A stretch of DNA of 10,274 nucleotides, from assembly GCA_036518955.1 (NCBI GenBank), contig DATDMG010000078.1:1-10274 (forward strand). The letters run 5' to 3'. This DNA is from DATDMG01 sp036518955. GTDB lineage: Bacteria > Actinomycetota > Actinomycetes > Actinomycetales > Kineosporiaceae. Positions 1-6,557 of this stretch are shown in pieces; within the stretch, counting starts at the first letter, position 1; each line of letters begins with the position of its first letter. The position numbers were made by a program, and so were the translations under genes. The notes beneath the pieces were generated by a model that saw only the letters and a list, made by a program, of their open reading frames with translations, had not been told where the DNA came from and ran no database searches.

Positions 1-16
1 ACCCCCGGGGGTGACC

Positions 17-322
17 ATGGGTGAGATCACGGTGGTGGACGCCGCGGCGCTCGCCGCCGCGGCCCGCACGACGTCGGCCTGCTCGCGCGGCGTCCTCACG
101 GCCACCGGGGCGACCGGTCCGCCGCTCGATCAGCTGGCCGCGGAGCTCCCGGGGGCTCGGGTGGCGCACCAGGTGGTGGCCTTGAGGCAGGTCGTGAGCG
201 GCGTCCTCGGCGAACTCGGCCGAGCCCTGGACGGCTGGAGTCGGCTCCTGGCGGCCGCGGGCGTGGCGTACGGGCGGGCGGAGAGCGAGGCCGTCGCGTC
301 GGTCGAGCGGGGACCCCGGTGA
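17..322 (+). CDS. Small helical EspC/WXG100-like type VII secretion partner
   Basis: Predicted 101-aa Ala-rich, largely helical protein. The opening MGEITVVDAAAL resembles the start of EspC/DUF2580-like small proteins encoded beside type VII (ESX) substrates. Near the C-terminus Y85-GRA-E89 fits the general YxxxD/E type VII export motif, and W74 lies in the segment before it. The likely role is co-secretion partner or chaperone of the toxin-like protein encoded immediately downstream, with which it shares a 4-base GTGA overlap. I chose ATG at 17 because a GGGGG run sits 5 bases upstream; GTG at 11 is an in-frame alternative and would make a GTGA junction with a gene off the left edge. The family assignment is inference from size, motif and context; the reading frame itself is well supported. 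Confidence 0.7.
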   Translation: MGEITVVDAAALAAAARTTSACSRGVLTATGATGPPLDQLAAELPGARVAHQVVALRQVVSGVLGELGRALDGWSRLLAAAGVAYGRAESEAVASVERGPR

Positions 323-1737
323 CCAGGCTCGACTCGGGTCCGTCGGCCGGGTCGTCGGCGGATCCGTCGGCCGCGTCGGTTGCTGCGGAGCCGGTGCCGG
401 CGGCGGGCCCCGGGCTCGCCGACGTGCCGTTCCCCGGTGCTACCGCCCAGCTCAGGGCCGTCTTCGGGGTCACCGGTCCGGCCGACGTCCCGATCTGGAT
501 GACCCGGGGCGGATCGGCCGCGAGAACGGCCGCGGCCGCGATGGCGGCCGACTCGGCGGTGGTGCGGCGCGTCGCGACGACCGTCGGGTCGGTCCTCGGT
601 GCTACCGCCGACGCACTGGGGTGGCAGGGCCGGGCGGCATCCGCCGCGCAGGCCAGGGCGCTGCAGCTGCACCGCGAGCTGCTGGCGATCGCGGCGCAGT
701 TCGACGCCGCGCAGACCGCCTTCACCGGCTTGGCGGCCGCGCTCGACGTCCAGCAGGCGGCGATCGGGTCGCCCGCCTCGACCTGGCTGCGGGCGACGCC
801 GGACCGGCAGCTGGCGTTGCTGCGGCAATGGTTGCCCGCCGTGCACGCGCTCGACACCGCCGACGCCCGGGCGGCCACCGCGGTGGGTGAGGTGGTCACC
901 TCACTCGCCGCGGTCCACGTCCACGTCGGGGTGGCGGGCGGGGCGTCCGGCGCCTCCTCGGGCGGGTCCTCGGCCGAGGAGGAGGGCCTGCTGGACGGCG
1001 CCGTGCACACCGTCGGGGCCTTCTGCGGGCAGGTCGTGAACGCCCTCGCCTCGTTCGCGAACGCGACGGGGCACGACCCCGGTGACGCCGTCCAGCTGGT
1101 GGCCGGGCTGCTGCTGATGCAGGCGGGTTCGGCCGGCGAGGTGGCCGGGGGAGTGCTGGACGCCACGGGCATCGGGGCAGCGGTCGGCGTGCCGGCAGGG
1201 GTCGTGTCGGCGGGGGTGGTCGCGGCGGGCGCGGGGCTGGCCGGGGGGTCCGCGGTCCGGCTGGCCCAGCACGCCGCCACCGACGACAGGGTCACGCCGA
1301 TGCAGATGACGGGTGAGCGGGCCGGCGGCTCGCCCGATCCGGGCCCTGCGCCGTCCGCGGGCGGGCCCTGGCTCGATATCGAGGATGCCAACTACGCGCA
1401 GCGGACGGCGCGGGTCCGATTCTCCGACAGCGGTATCTTCGCCGGGCGGACCATCGACGAGGTCGCCGACGACCTGCGGAAGGGGGTGTTGACACCGGAC
1501 GATGTCCAGATCGACGTGATCCGGCGCGGCGGCAAGGTGCTGATCCTGAACACCCGGTCCTCGCTGGCGCTGGAGGAGGCGGGGATCCCCCGCTCGGCGT
1601 GGCGCATCGTGGACCGGACCGGTAAGCCTGCCTACGAGAGGCGCCTGTCGGAGCAACTGTCCAACAACCGGCTGGATCCCACCGGCATCGGCGGAGTGCG
1701 CGTACGAGGAAGGGGCACGTCGTGGCCGACGAGGTGA
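319..1737 (+). CDS. Type VII-associated polymorphic toxin-like protein with C-terminal ParB-like domain
   Basis: 472 aa, GTG start overlapping the upstream stop (GTGA). Residues about 1-40 are a Ser/Pro/Ala-rich leader. Residues about 60-200 are Ala-rich helices with a W102-Q-G104 (WXG) turn, as in type VII substrates. Residues about 205-220 are a Gly/Ser linker. Residues about 222-320 are a hydrophobic Gly/Ala/Val-rich segment containing DATGIGAAVGVPAG, of the sort that precedes toxin tips in actinobacterial polymorphic toxins. After a Pro/Gly linker (about 331-350) comes a compact C-terminal domain (about 353-472) with a TIDEVADDLRKGVLTPDDVQ stretch, then LILNTRSSLAL and GIPRSAW. That spacing resembles ParB-superfamily nuclease-like toxin domains (inference; the activity could be another nuclease type). 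No Sec signal peptide is visible. The next gene overlaps its 3' end by 16 bases, as expected of a toxin-immunity pair. Confidence 0.75.
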   Translation: MTRLDSGPSAGSSADPSAASVAAEPVPAAGPGLADVPFPGATAQLRAVFGVTGPADVPIWMTRGGSAARTAAAAMAADSAVVRRVATTVGSVLGATADALGWQGRAASAAQARALQLHRELLAIAAQFDAAQTAFTGLAAALDVQQAAIGSPASTWLRATPDRQLALLRQWLPAVHALDTADARAATAVGEVVTSLAAVHVHVGVAGGASGASSGGSSAEEEGLLDGAVHTVGAFCGQVVNALASFANATGHDPGDAVQLVAGLLLMQAGSAGEVAGGVLDATGIGAAVGVPAGVVSAGVVAAGAGLAGGSAVRLAQHAATDDRVTPMQMTGERAGGSPDPGPAPSAGGPWLDIEDANYAQRTARVRFSDSGIFAGRTIDEVADDLRKGVLTPDDVQIDVIRRGGKVLILNTRSSLALEEAGIPRSAWRIVDRTGKPAYERRLSEQLSNNRLDPTGIGGVRVRGRGTSWPTR

Positions 1738-2117
1738 GGGAGTTGTTGCCGCTGCCGGTTCCCTCGACGGAGATCGATGACGTCTGGCTGAAAGATTCCG
1801 CTGGCGCTGTGACCGTCGGTTTCGAATACGGGGAGGACGAGCCTCGGGTCGACGGACTGCGCTTCATCCGCCCACGGGCGTACCGGCACCGAGCGGAGAG
1901 TCACTGCACGGCGTGGCACCTGGAGGCCTACGATCGGATCGTCGAGATCGTCGACTCCTCGTGGGTCGCGGAGTTGCGGCAGGCGATGCCGATCGACATG
2001 CGTCATCTCTTCGAGATGCGGCATTTCATGTCCTACTTCGACAGCTTCGGATGCTACGAAGTGGTCGCGCAGGCATGGTCCCCACTGTCGGAGCGAGATC
2101 GTGACGGGCAGCACTGA
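1722..2117 (+). CDS. Probable immunity protein for the upstream toxin
   Basis: 131-aa predicted cytoplasmic protein with no signal peptide or membrane segment. The GTG start at 1722 lies inside the toxin gene (16-base overlap) behind an AGGGG Shine-Dalgarno run 6 bases upstream. Visible features are an acidic N-terminal half, GLRFIRPRAYRHRAESH, a motif resembling the arginine/histidine segment of small immunity proteins that also carry a later YDxxVEI...SxWV block, and a C-terminal MRHFMSYFDSFGCYEVVA strand pattern. I do not know a named family for it. Position directly after a toxin C-terminus, size and overlap make immunity the most likely role. Composition differs from the neighbours: the 60 bases from 1981 are 53% GC by hand count, well below the flanking catabolic genes, as often seen for exchanged toxin-immunity cassettes. 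The stop overlaps the kptA start by one base (TGATG). Confidence 0.7.
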   Translation: MADEVRELLPLPVPSTEIDDVWLKDSAGAVTVGFEYGEDEPRVDGLRFIRPRAYRHRAESHCTAWHLEAYDRIVEIVDSSWVAELRQAMPIDMRHLFEMRHFMSYFDSFGCYEVVAQAWSPLSERDRDGQH

Positions 2118-2701
2118 TGAGAATGCTGACGCATGAACGCCTGAGCAAGGTTGTCGCGCACGCCTTGCGTCACGAGCCGTGGCTCTACGAGCTGGAACTC
2201 GACGACGAAGGCTGGGTACCGGTCGACGAACTGCTGGAGGCCTTGGCCGCGAAGGGATCGGACTGGGCAGGTCTGGGAGCGAGCGACATCGAGGCGATGC
2301 TGGCCTCGTCGTCCAAGCAGCGGTACGAGCTCGCCGCGGGCAGGATCAGAGCACTGTACGGCCACTCGGTGCCGGGGCGGCTCGCCAAGCAGAAGGCGGT
2401 GCCACCCGAGATCCTCTACCACGGGACGTCGCCACCGGCCTGGGTGACGATCCGCTCCGCCGGGCTCGCCCCGATGGGGAGGCAGTACGTTCACCTGTCG
2501 GTCGACGAGGTGATGGCCGGGCAGGTCGGCCGCCGGAAGGCCGCACGCGCGGTGGTGGTGCGGGTCCGCGCCGGGGAGGCGGCGCGCAATGGTGTGCCCT
2601 TCTACCGGGGGAACGAGCACGTCTGGCTGGCGGACGGCGTCCCCGCGAGATATCTGGAAGCTGTCGACGGAGCGTCACGACCGCCTCCGTGCGCATCATG
2701 A
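2117..2701 (+). CDS. kptA: RNA 2'-phosphotransferase (Tpt1/KptA family)
   Basis: 194 aa. Tpt1/KptA enzymes remove an internal RNA 2'-phosphate using NAD+, giving ADP-ribose 1'',2''-cyclic phosphate and nicotinamide. The N-terminal winged-helix lobe shows LSKVVAHALRHEP (about 9-21), DDEGWVPVDELL (29-40) and SSKQRYEL (65-72), then IRALYGHS (77-84). The C-terminal ADP-ribosyltransferase-like lobe shows ILYHGTS (99-105), IRSAGLAPMGRQYVHLS (112-128), VGRR (137-140) and the late FYRGNEHVWL (162-171). The Arg-His-Arg-Arg catalytic set described for bacterial Tpt1 maps to R18, H19, R69 and R122, so the enzyme looks intact. Length is normal; the last roughly 10 residues are a divergent tail. ATG at 2117 overlaps the preceding stop by one base, implying translational coupling; ATG at 2123 is a possible alternative. 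The RNA substrate in bacteria is unknown. Confidence 0.95.
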   Translation: MRMLTHERLSKVVAHALRHEPWLYELELDDEGWVPVDELLEALAAKGSDWAGLGASDIEAMLASSSKQRYELAAGRIRALYGHSVPGRLAKQKAVPPEILYHGTSPPAWVTIRSAGLAPMGRQYVHLSVDEVMAGQVGRRKAARAVVVRVRAGEAARNGVPFYRGNEHVWLADGVPARYLEAVDGASRPPPCAS

Positions 2702-2719
2702 GACCGAACGCGCCCACGC

Positions 2720-2740
2720 CGAGGCCGATCCCGGGCCTCG
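2720..2740 (+). terminator. Candidate hairpin between convergent kptA and coxG-type genes
   Basis: A perfect 7-bp stem (CGAGGCC / GGCCTCG) with a 7-base loop starts 19 bases after the kptA stop, in the 95-base gap between two convergent genes. There is no T-run on either strand, so intrinsic termination is only a possibility. As a near-symmetric hairpin it could serve both strands. Confidence 0.35.
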
Positions 2741-2796
2741 CGCCCGCAAGCGCCTGGTCACCGTCGAGCCAGAGTGATGCTCTCCAAGGGCCCGGG

Positions 2797-3504
2797 TCAG
2801 GGGCGGCGCGCGATCCGCCACCCCACCAGGACGCCGGCCAGCGCGATCGCCGCGCCCACCAGCGCCGCCGGCAGCGGATCGCGGACGTCGACCCGCACGT
2901 TGCGGCCGGCCGGTGCCGGCGGCCTGGTGAAGACGGTCGGCGGGATTGCCGGCAGGACCGGCTCGGGCGGCCTCGGCTCCGCGCGGGCGTCGCCGTCATC
3001 GCGGGCGACCTCCGCCTCCGCGACGGGCGATGCCGGGGCGGCGGGCGATGCCGGGGCGGCCGCTGCGCCCGTCAGATGGGAGTCCACCGCGCTGAAGAAC
3101 TCGCCGGCGAGCTTGCGGGCGACGCCGCCCAGCACCCGCTGGCCGACGCCCCCGACGGTGCCGCCCACGACGGCGGCCGCGTCGTAGCGCAGCAGGGTAG
3201 TCCCGTCGGGCAGGCCGTCGAGGGCCACCGTGACGTCGGCGCTGACGGTCCCGGGGGCCCCGGAGCCGCTCGCCCGCAAGGTGAACTCCGAGAAGGGAAC
3301 ATGGTCCGACAACGCGACGTCCCCCAGGTACGTCCCCTTGATCGAGGCGACGCCGGCCGTGACGGTCATCCGGTACCGGTCCGGGCCCACTGTTTCGAGG
3401 TGCTCGCACCCCGGGATGGTCCGCACCAGGACGGCGGGATCGTTGAGCGCCGCCCACACCTGCTCGGGCGTGGCGTGGAGGGTGGCGCTGCCAGAGACCT
3501 TCAC
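2797..3504 (-). CDS. CoxG-type SRPBCC protein with C-terminal membrane anchor
   Basis: 235 aa. Residues 1-145 form a CoxG-like SRPBCC domain: MKVSGSATLHATPEQVWAAL at the start, then IPGCEHLE (30-37), VASIKGTYLG (52-61), SGSGAPGTVSADVTV (80-93) and KLAGEFFSAVDSHL at its end. Residues about 147-200 are a Pro/Ala/Glu-rich linker, and about 211-229 a hydrophobic helix (LPAALVGAAIALAGVLVGW) followed by RIARRP, a typical tail anchor. CoxG proteins attach to or serve CO dehydrogenase-family hydroxylases at the membrane; recruitment of the enzyme and quinone delivery are the roles proposed. The GTG start has GAGGAG 7 bases upstream. It is the last gene of the minus-strand hydroxylase operon, 66 bases after the large-subunit stop. 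The linker carries an 18-bp tandem duplication. Its presence suggests that the hydroxylase passes electrons to the membrane. Confidence 0.9.
   Translation of the reverse strand: MKVSGSATLHATPEQVWAALNDPAVLVRTIPGCEHLETVGPDRYRMTVTAGVASIKGTYLGDVALSDHVPFSEFTLRASGSGAPGTVSADVTVALDGLPDGTTLLRYDAAAVVGGTVGGVGQRVLGGVARKLAGEFFSAVDSHLTGAAAAPASPAAPASPVAEAEVARDDGDARAEPRPPEPVLPAIPPTVFTRPPAPAGRNVRVDVRDPLPAALVGAAIALAGVLVGWRIARRP
3025..3060 (-). repeat. 18-bp perfect tandem duplication in the CoxG linker
   Basis: Two identical head-to-tail 18-bp units (3025-3042 and 3043-3060) encode a repeated six-residue Ala/Pro/Ser unit in the flexible linker between the SRPBCC domain and the membrane helix. It keeps the frame and is probably slippage in a tolerant linker. 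Confidence 0.85.
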
Positions 3505-3518
3505 CGAGGGGCTCCTCT

Positions 3519-3571
3519 GCGGACGGGCGGCGGACGGGCGGCGGACGGGTGTGGTGGCGGACGGGTGTGGT
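3519..3571. repeat. Short tandem repeats between large subunit and CoxG genes
   Basis: GCGGACGGG occurs four times in the 66-base gap, at 3519, 3530, 3541 and 3557. The first three copies have an 11-base period; the last two belong to a 16-base unit (GCGGACGGGTGTGGTG) repeated twice, running to the first base of the coxL-type stop codon. This is simple tandem expansion in a spacer that must be transcribed through if the downstream CoxG gene is co-expressed. No hairpin is evident. Confidence 0.8.
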
Positions 3572-6051
3572 CAGGGCATCCGGCGGAGCGCCCAGAGCTC
3601 CGACGGGCTGATCGGCATCCGGTGGATCCGGACGTCGGCACCGCCGGCGGTCTCGGCGTCCTCGATGGCGGCGGCGAGCACCGCCGCCACCGGGATCACG
3701 CCGGCCTCCCCGGCCCCCTTGATGCCCAGCGGGTTCAGCGGCGACGGCGTCTGGAGGTGCCCGGTCTCGATCTCCGGGATCTCGCTGGCGTACGGCATCA
3801 GGAAGTCCATGAACGAGGCGTTCAGCAGCTGTCCCGCGTCGTCGTACACGAGCCGCTCGTACAGTGCGCCGCCGATCCCCTGGGCGACGCCACCGTGGAT
3901 CTGGCCTTCCACGATCATCGGGTTGATCAGTCGCCCGCAGTCGTGCACGACGGCGTAGCGCAGGATCCGGATCTCGGCGGTCTCCGGGTCGGTCTCCACG
4001 ATCGCGGCGTGCATCCCGGCCGCGAAGGTCGACCGCAGCGGGGAGTAGTAGTCGGTCGCCTCCAGGCCGGGCTCGTCGTCGTCCGCGACCGGGGGCGTCT
4101 CGTTCGAGCCGCGGCCGGCGAACTGGGTCGCCGCTGCGGCCGTGCGGTCGAACGCGTACCGCAGCGGGTTCGACAGCACCGCGACCGTGCCCAGCCCGAG
4201 GTGGGAGTCCGGAGCGCCGACGACGCGGACGTCCCCGTCGACGATCTCCAGGTCGCGCGGATCCACCTCCAGCGCGTGCGCCGCGATCCGCAACGCCTTC
4301 TCGCGCACCTTCCGGGCGGCCAGCGCGACCGCGTTGCCGCTCATCACCGCGGCCCGCGACGCGAAGGTTCCCACCGCGTACCCGAACCGCCGGGTGTCCC
4401 CGGACGTGACGTGGACGTCGTCCACGGGCACCCCGAGGACGTCGGCCACCACCTGGGCGAACACCGTCTCGTGGCCCTGCCCCTGGGTGGTCAGGCCGAT
4501 CGCCACGTTCACCCGGCCGGACGTCTCGACCTGGACGTGCGCGCCCTCGTAGGGGCCCGGCCCGGTCCCCTCGACGTAGCATCCGAGCCCGATCCCGATC
4601 CGGCGTCCCTCGCCGCGGGCCCGCTCCTGCTCCGCGGCGAACGAGTCCCACCCGATCAGCTTCTTGATCATTTCGAGGGCTGCGGGGTAGTCTCCCGAGT
4701 CGTAGATCAGGGGCCGGCCGTCCTGGAACGTCAGCTGATGGTCGTACGGCATCTCGTCCGGCTGGATGAAGTTCACCGCCCGGACGTCGGCGCGGTCCTT
4801 GCCGAGGTGCCTCGCGATCGCGTCCATGGTCCGTTCCATCGCGAACACCCCCTGCGGCCGCCCGGCACCCCGGTACGGCGTCACCAGGACCGTGTTCGTG
4901 AACAGCGACGTGAACTCGACCCGGTACGCGCCCGGCTTGTACGGCCCGAGCAGCTGGGTCGAGGTGTTGATCGGCACGATGACGCCGTACGGCAGGTAGG
5001 CGCCGTTGTCGTGCCAGAACGTCACGTCGAGGCCCGCCAACCGCCCGTCGTCGTCGAAGCCCGCCTCGACGTGCAGCAGCGCCTGCCGCTCGTGGGCGCT
5101 GGAGACGAAGTGTTCCCGGCGGTCCTCCACCCACTTCAGATCGCGCCCGAGCCGGCGCGCCGCCCAGGGCACCAGCACCTCCTCCGGCCAGGGGTGCGTG
5201 ATCTTCACTCCGAACCCGCCGCCGACGTCCGGTGCGATGCAGTGGATCCGCGCCAGCGGCAGGCCCAGTTTGGCCGCGAGGGCGGCCCGCAGGCCGGTCG
5301 ACGTCTGGGTCGACGACCAGACCCGCATCGTGCCCTCGTCGGCGTTCCACCGGGCGAGCACGCCCTTGCCCTCCAGCGGGGAGGACAGGCTCCGCTCGAT
5401 GTCCAGGTCCAGTGCGATCCGGTGCGGCGCCGCCGCGATCGCGGCCGGGGCGTCCCCGACCTCCTGCACGAGGTGGGCGGCGACGTTGCCCGGCGCGTCC
5501 TGGTGCACCAGCCGATCGCCGTCCCGGGCGTGCGCGACCCCCACCACCGCGGGCAGCAGCACGTAGCGGACGGCGATCCGGTCGACGACGTCCTCGGCGA
5601 CGTAGCGGTCGCTCGCCACCACCATGGCGATCGCCTCGCCGACGTGGTTGACCTCGCCCCGCGCCAGCGGGTAACCGGTGATCCCGGCGGTGATCGACGG
5701 ATGCGGGATCAACAGCGGGAGCGGCTCGGACACGTGGGTGCCCTCACGCTCGTCCGACTCGGCCAGGTCGTCCCAGGTGTAGACGGCGACAAGACCGTCG
5801 ACGTCCAACGCCGCCGTCACGTCGACGTCGAGCACCCGGGCGTGCGCGTGCGGGCTCCGGACGAACGCGACGGCGAGCGCGTCGTGCCCCAGGTCGTCGA
5901 GGTAGCGGCCGCCTCCCGTGAGGAGTCGCGGGTCCTCCCGACGGACGACGCTGGAGCCGATCAGCGACGAACCGCTGGGTGCCGGCTGGGTCGCCTTGGC
6001 CCGGCGGCGCCGGGGGGCCGCCGCCCGGGCGGGGCGCTCCGGGGCGGTCAC
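3571..6051 (-). CDS. Molybdenum hydroxylase large subunit (CoxL-like, form II/xanthine dehydrogenase family)
   Basis: 826 aa, the molybdopterin cytosine dinucleotide subunit of a three-subunit molybdenum hydroxylase. After a basic Ala/Arg/Pro-rich N-terminal 25 residues, the conserved region opens with IGSSVVRREDPRLLTGGGRY (31-50). WSSTQT (245-250) supplies the cofactor-side Gln249, DVGGGFGVK (275-283) is the classic molybdopterin loop, PYRGAGR (392-398) is the active-site loop, and GAGEAGVIP near 779-787 carries the catalytic Glu (about 782). The loop lacks the Cys-containing AYxCSFR of genuine Mo/Cu CO dehydrogenase (form I), so CO oxidation is not indicated; an aldehyde or N-heterocycle is more plausible, substrate unknown. 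GTG at 6051 forms a GTGA overlap with the small-subunit stop and has a GAGGTG ribosome site 6 bases upstream. The open frame runs further upstream, but that part is small-subunit DNA read out of frame. Confidence 0.93.
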   Translation of the reverse strand: MTAPERPARAAAPRRRRAKATQPAPSGSSLIGSSVVRREDPRLLTGGGRYLDDLGHDALAVAFVRSPHAHARVLDVDVTAALDVDGLVAVYTWDDLAESDEREGTHVSEPLPLLIPHPSITAGITGYPLARGEVNHVGEAIAMVVASDRYVAEDVVDRIAVRYVLLPAVVGVAHARDGDRLVHQDAPGNVAAHLVQEVGDAPAAIAAAPHRIALDLDIERSLSSPLEGKGVLARWNADEGTMRVWSSTQTSTGLRAALAAKLGLPLARIHCIAPDVGGGFGVKITHPWPEEVLVPWAARRLGRDLKWVEDRREHFVSSAHERQALLHVEAGFDDDGRLAGLDVTFWHDNGAYLPYGVIVPINTSTQLLGPYKPGAYRVEFTSLFTNTVLVTPYRGAGRPQGVFAMERTMDAIARHLGKDRADVRAVNFIQPDEMPYDHQLTFQDGRPLIYDSGDYPAALEMIKKLIGWDSFAAEQERARGEGRRIGIGLGCYVEGTGPGPYEGAHVQVETSGRVNVAIGLTTQGQGHETVFAQVVADVLGVPVDDVHVTSGDTRRFGYAVGTFASRAAVMSGNAVALAARKVREKALRIAAHALEVDPRDLEIVDGDVRVVGAPDSHLGLGTVAVLSNPLRYAFDRTAAAATQFAGRGSNETPPVADDDEPGLEATDYYSPLRSTFAAGMHAAIVETDPETAEIRILRYAVVHDCGRLINPMIVEGQIHGGVAQGIGGALYERLVYDDAGQLLNASFMDFLMPYASEIPEIETGHLQTPSPLNPLGIKGAGEAGVIPVAAVLAAAIEDAETAGGADVRIHRMPISPSELWALRRMP

Positions 6052-6557
6052 CCGCGCACCTCGCCGGTGCTCTGCCGAGCCAGCTCGGCCGCCCGCAGGA
6101 CGGAGGCGACGATGTTCTGGTACCCGGTGCAGCGGCACAGGGTGCCGGCCACCGCCTCGCGCGCCTCCTCCCGGGTCGGTGCGGGGTTCTCCTGGAGGTA
6201 CGCCGTCACGGTCGTGAGGAAGCCCGGGGTGCAGAACCCGCACTGCAGGCCGTGGCACTCCCGGAACGCCTGCTGCACCGGCGACAGCGTGCCGTCGTCC
6301 CGGGCCAACCCCTCCACCGTGGTGATGCCGTGTCCCTCGGCGCTGACCGCGAGCATCAGGCAGGAGCGCACCGGGCGGCCGTCCAGCAGCACCGTGCAGG
6401 CCCCGCACACCCCGTGCTCGCAGCCGACATGCGTCCCGGTGAGGCCGAGGTCGTGCCGCAGACAGTCCGAGAGCAGCCGCCGGGCCGGGACGCGTACCTG
6501 GCACCCCTGCCCGTTGACCTGCAGCACGACGTCGAGCATCTGGTCCACCCCGCTCAC
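6048..6557 (-). CDS. Molybdenum hydroxylase small subunit, [2Fe-2S] protein (CoxS-like)
   Basis: 169 aa, the normal length for the iron-sulfur subunit. The N-terminal plant-type ferredoxin domain binds the first cluster through C46, C51, C54 and C66, in GCEHGVCGACTVLLDG followed by RSCLML. The C-terminal helical domain binds the second through C106, C109, C141 and C143, in GLQCGFCTPGF and TLCRCTGYQNIV. All eight ligands are present, so electron transfer from the molybdenum site to FAD should be intact. The GTG start at 6557 makes a GTGA overlap with the FAD-subunit stop, and the stop makes another with the large-subunit start, so the three genes should be translationally coupled. M7 would be an alternative start but lacks the overlap. 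The longer open frame upstream is FAD-subunit DNA in the wrong frame. Confidence 0.95.
   Translation of the reverse strand: MSGVDQMLDVVLQVNGQGCQVRVPARRLLSDCLRHDLGLTGTHVGCEHGVCGACTVLLDGRPVRSCLMLAVSAEGHGITTVEGLARDDGTLSPVQQAFRECHGLQCGFCTPGFLTTVTAYLQENPAPTREEAREAVAGTLCRCTGYQNIVASVLRAAELARQSTGEVRG

Noticed and set aside
96..1391. A 431-aa minus-strand open frame opposite the toxin gene
   Set aside because: Ser/Thr/Pro-rich shadow with no recognisable motif; the + strand frame has WXG features and logical overlaps with its neighbours.
2996..5350. A 784-aa minus-strand open frame overlapping the large subunit and CoxG genes
   Set aside because: It is a shifted reading of the large subunit and CoxG coding DNA. 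The true frames show continuous family motifs, so there is no evidence for a frameshift or fusion.
3571..6051. Annotation as an aerobic carbon monoxide dehydrogenase
   Set aside because: The active-site loop is PYRGAGR, without the cysteine that holds copper in genuine CO-oxidising enzymes, so CO as substrate is not supported.
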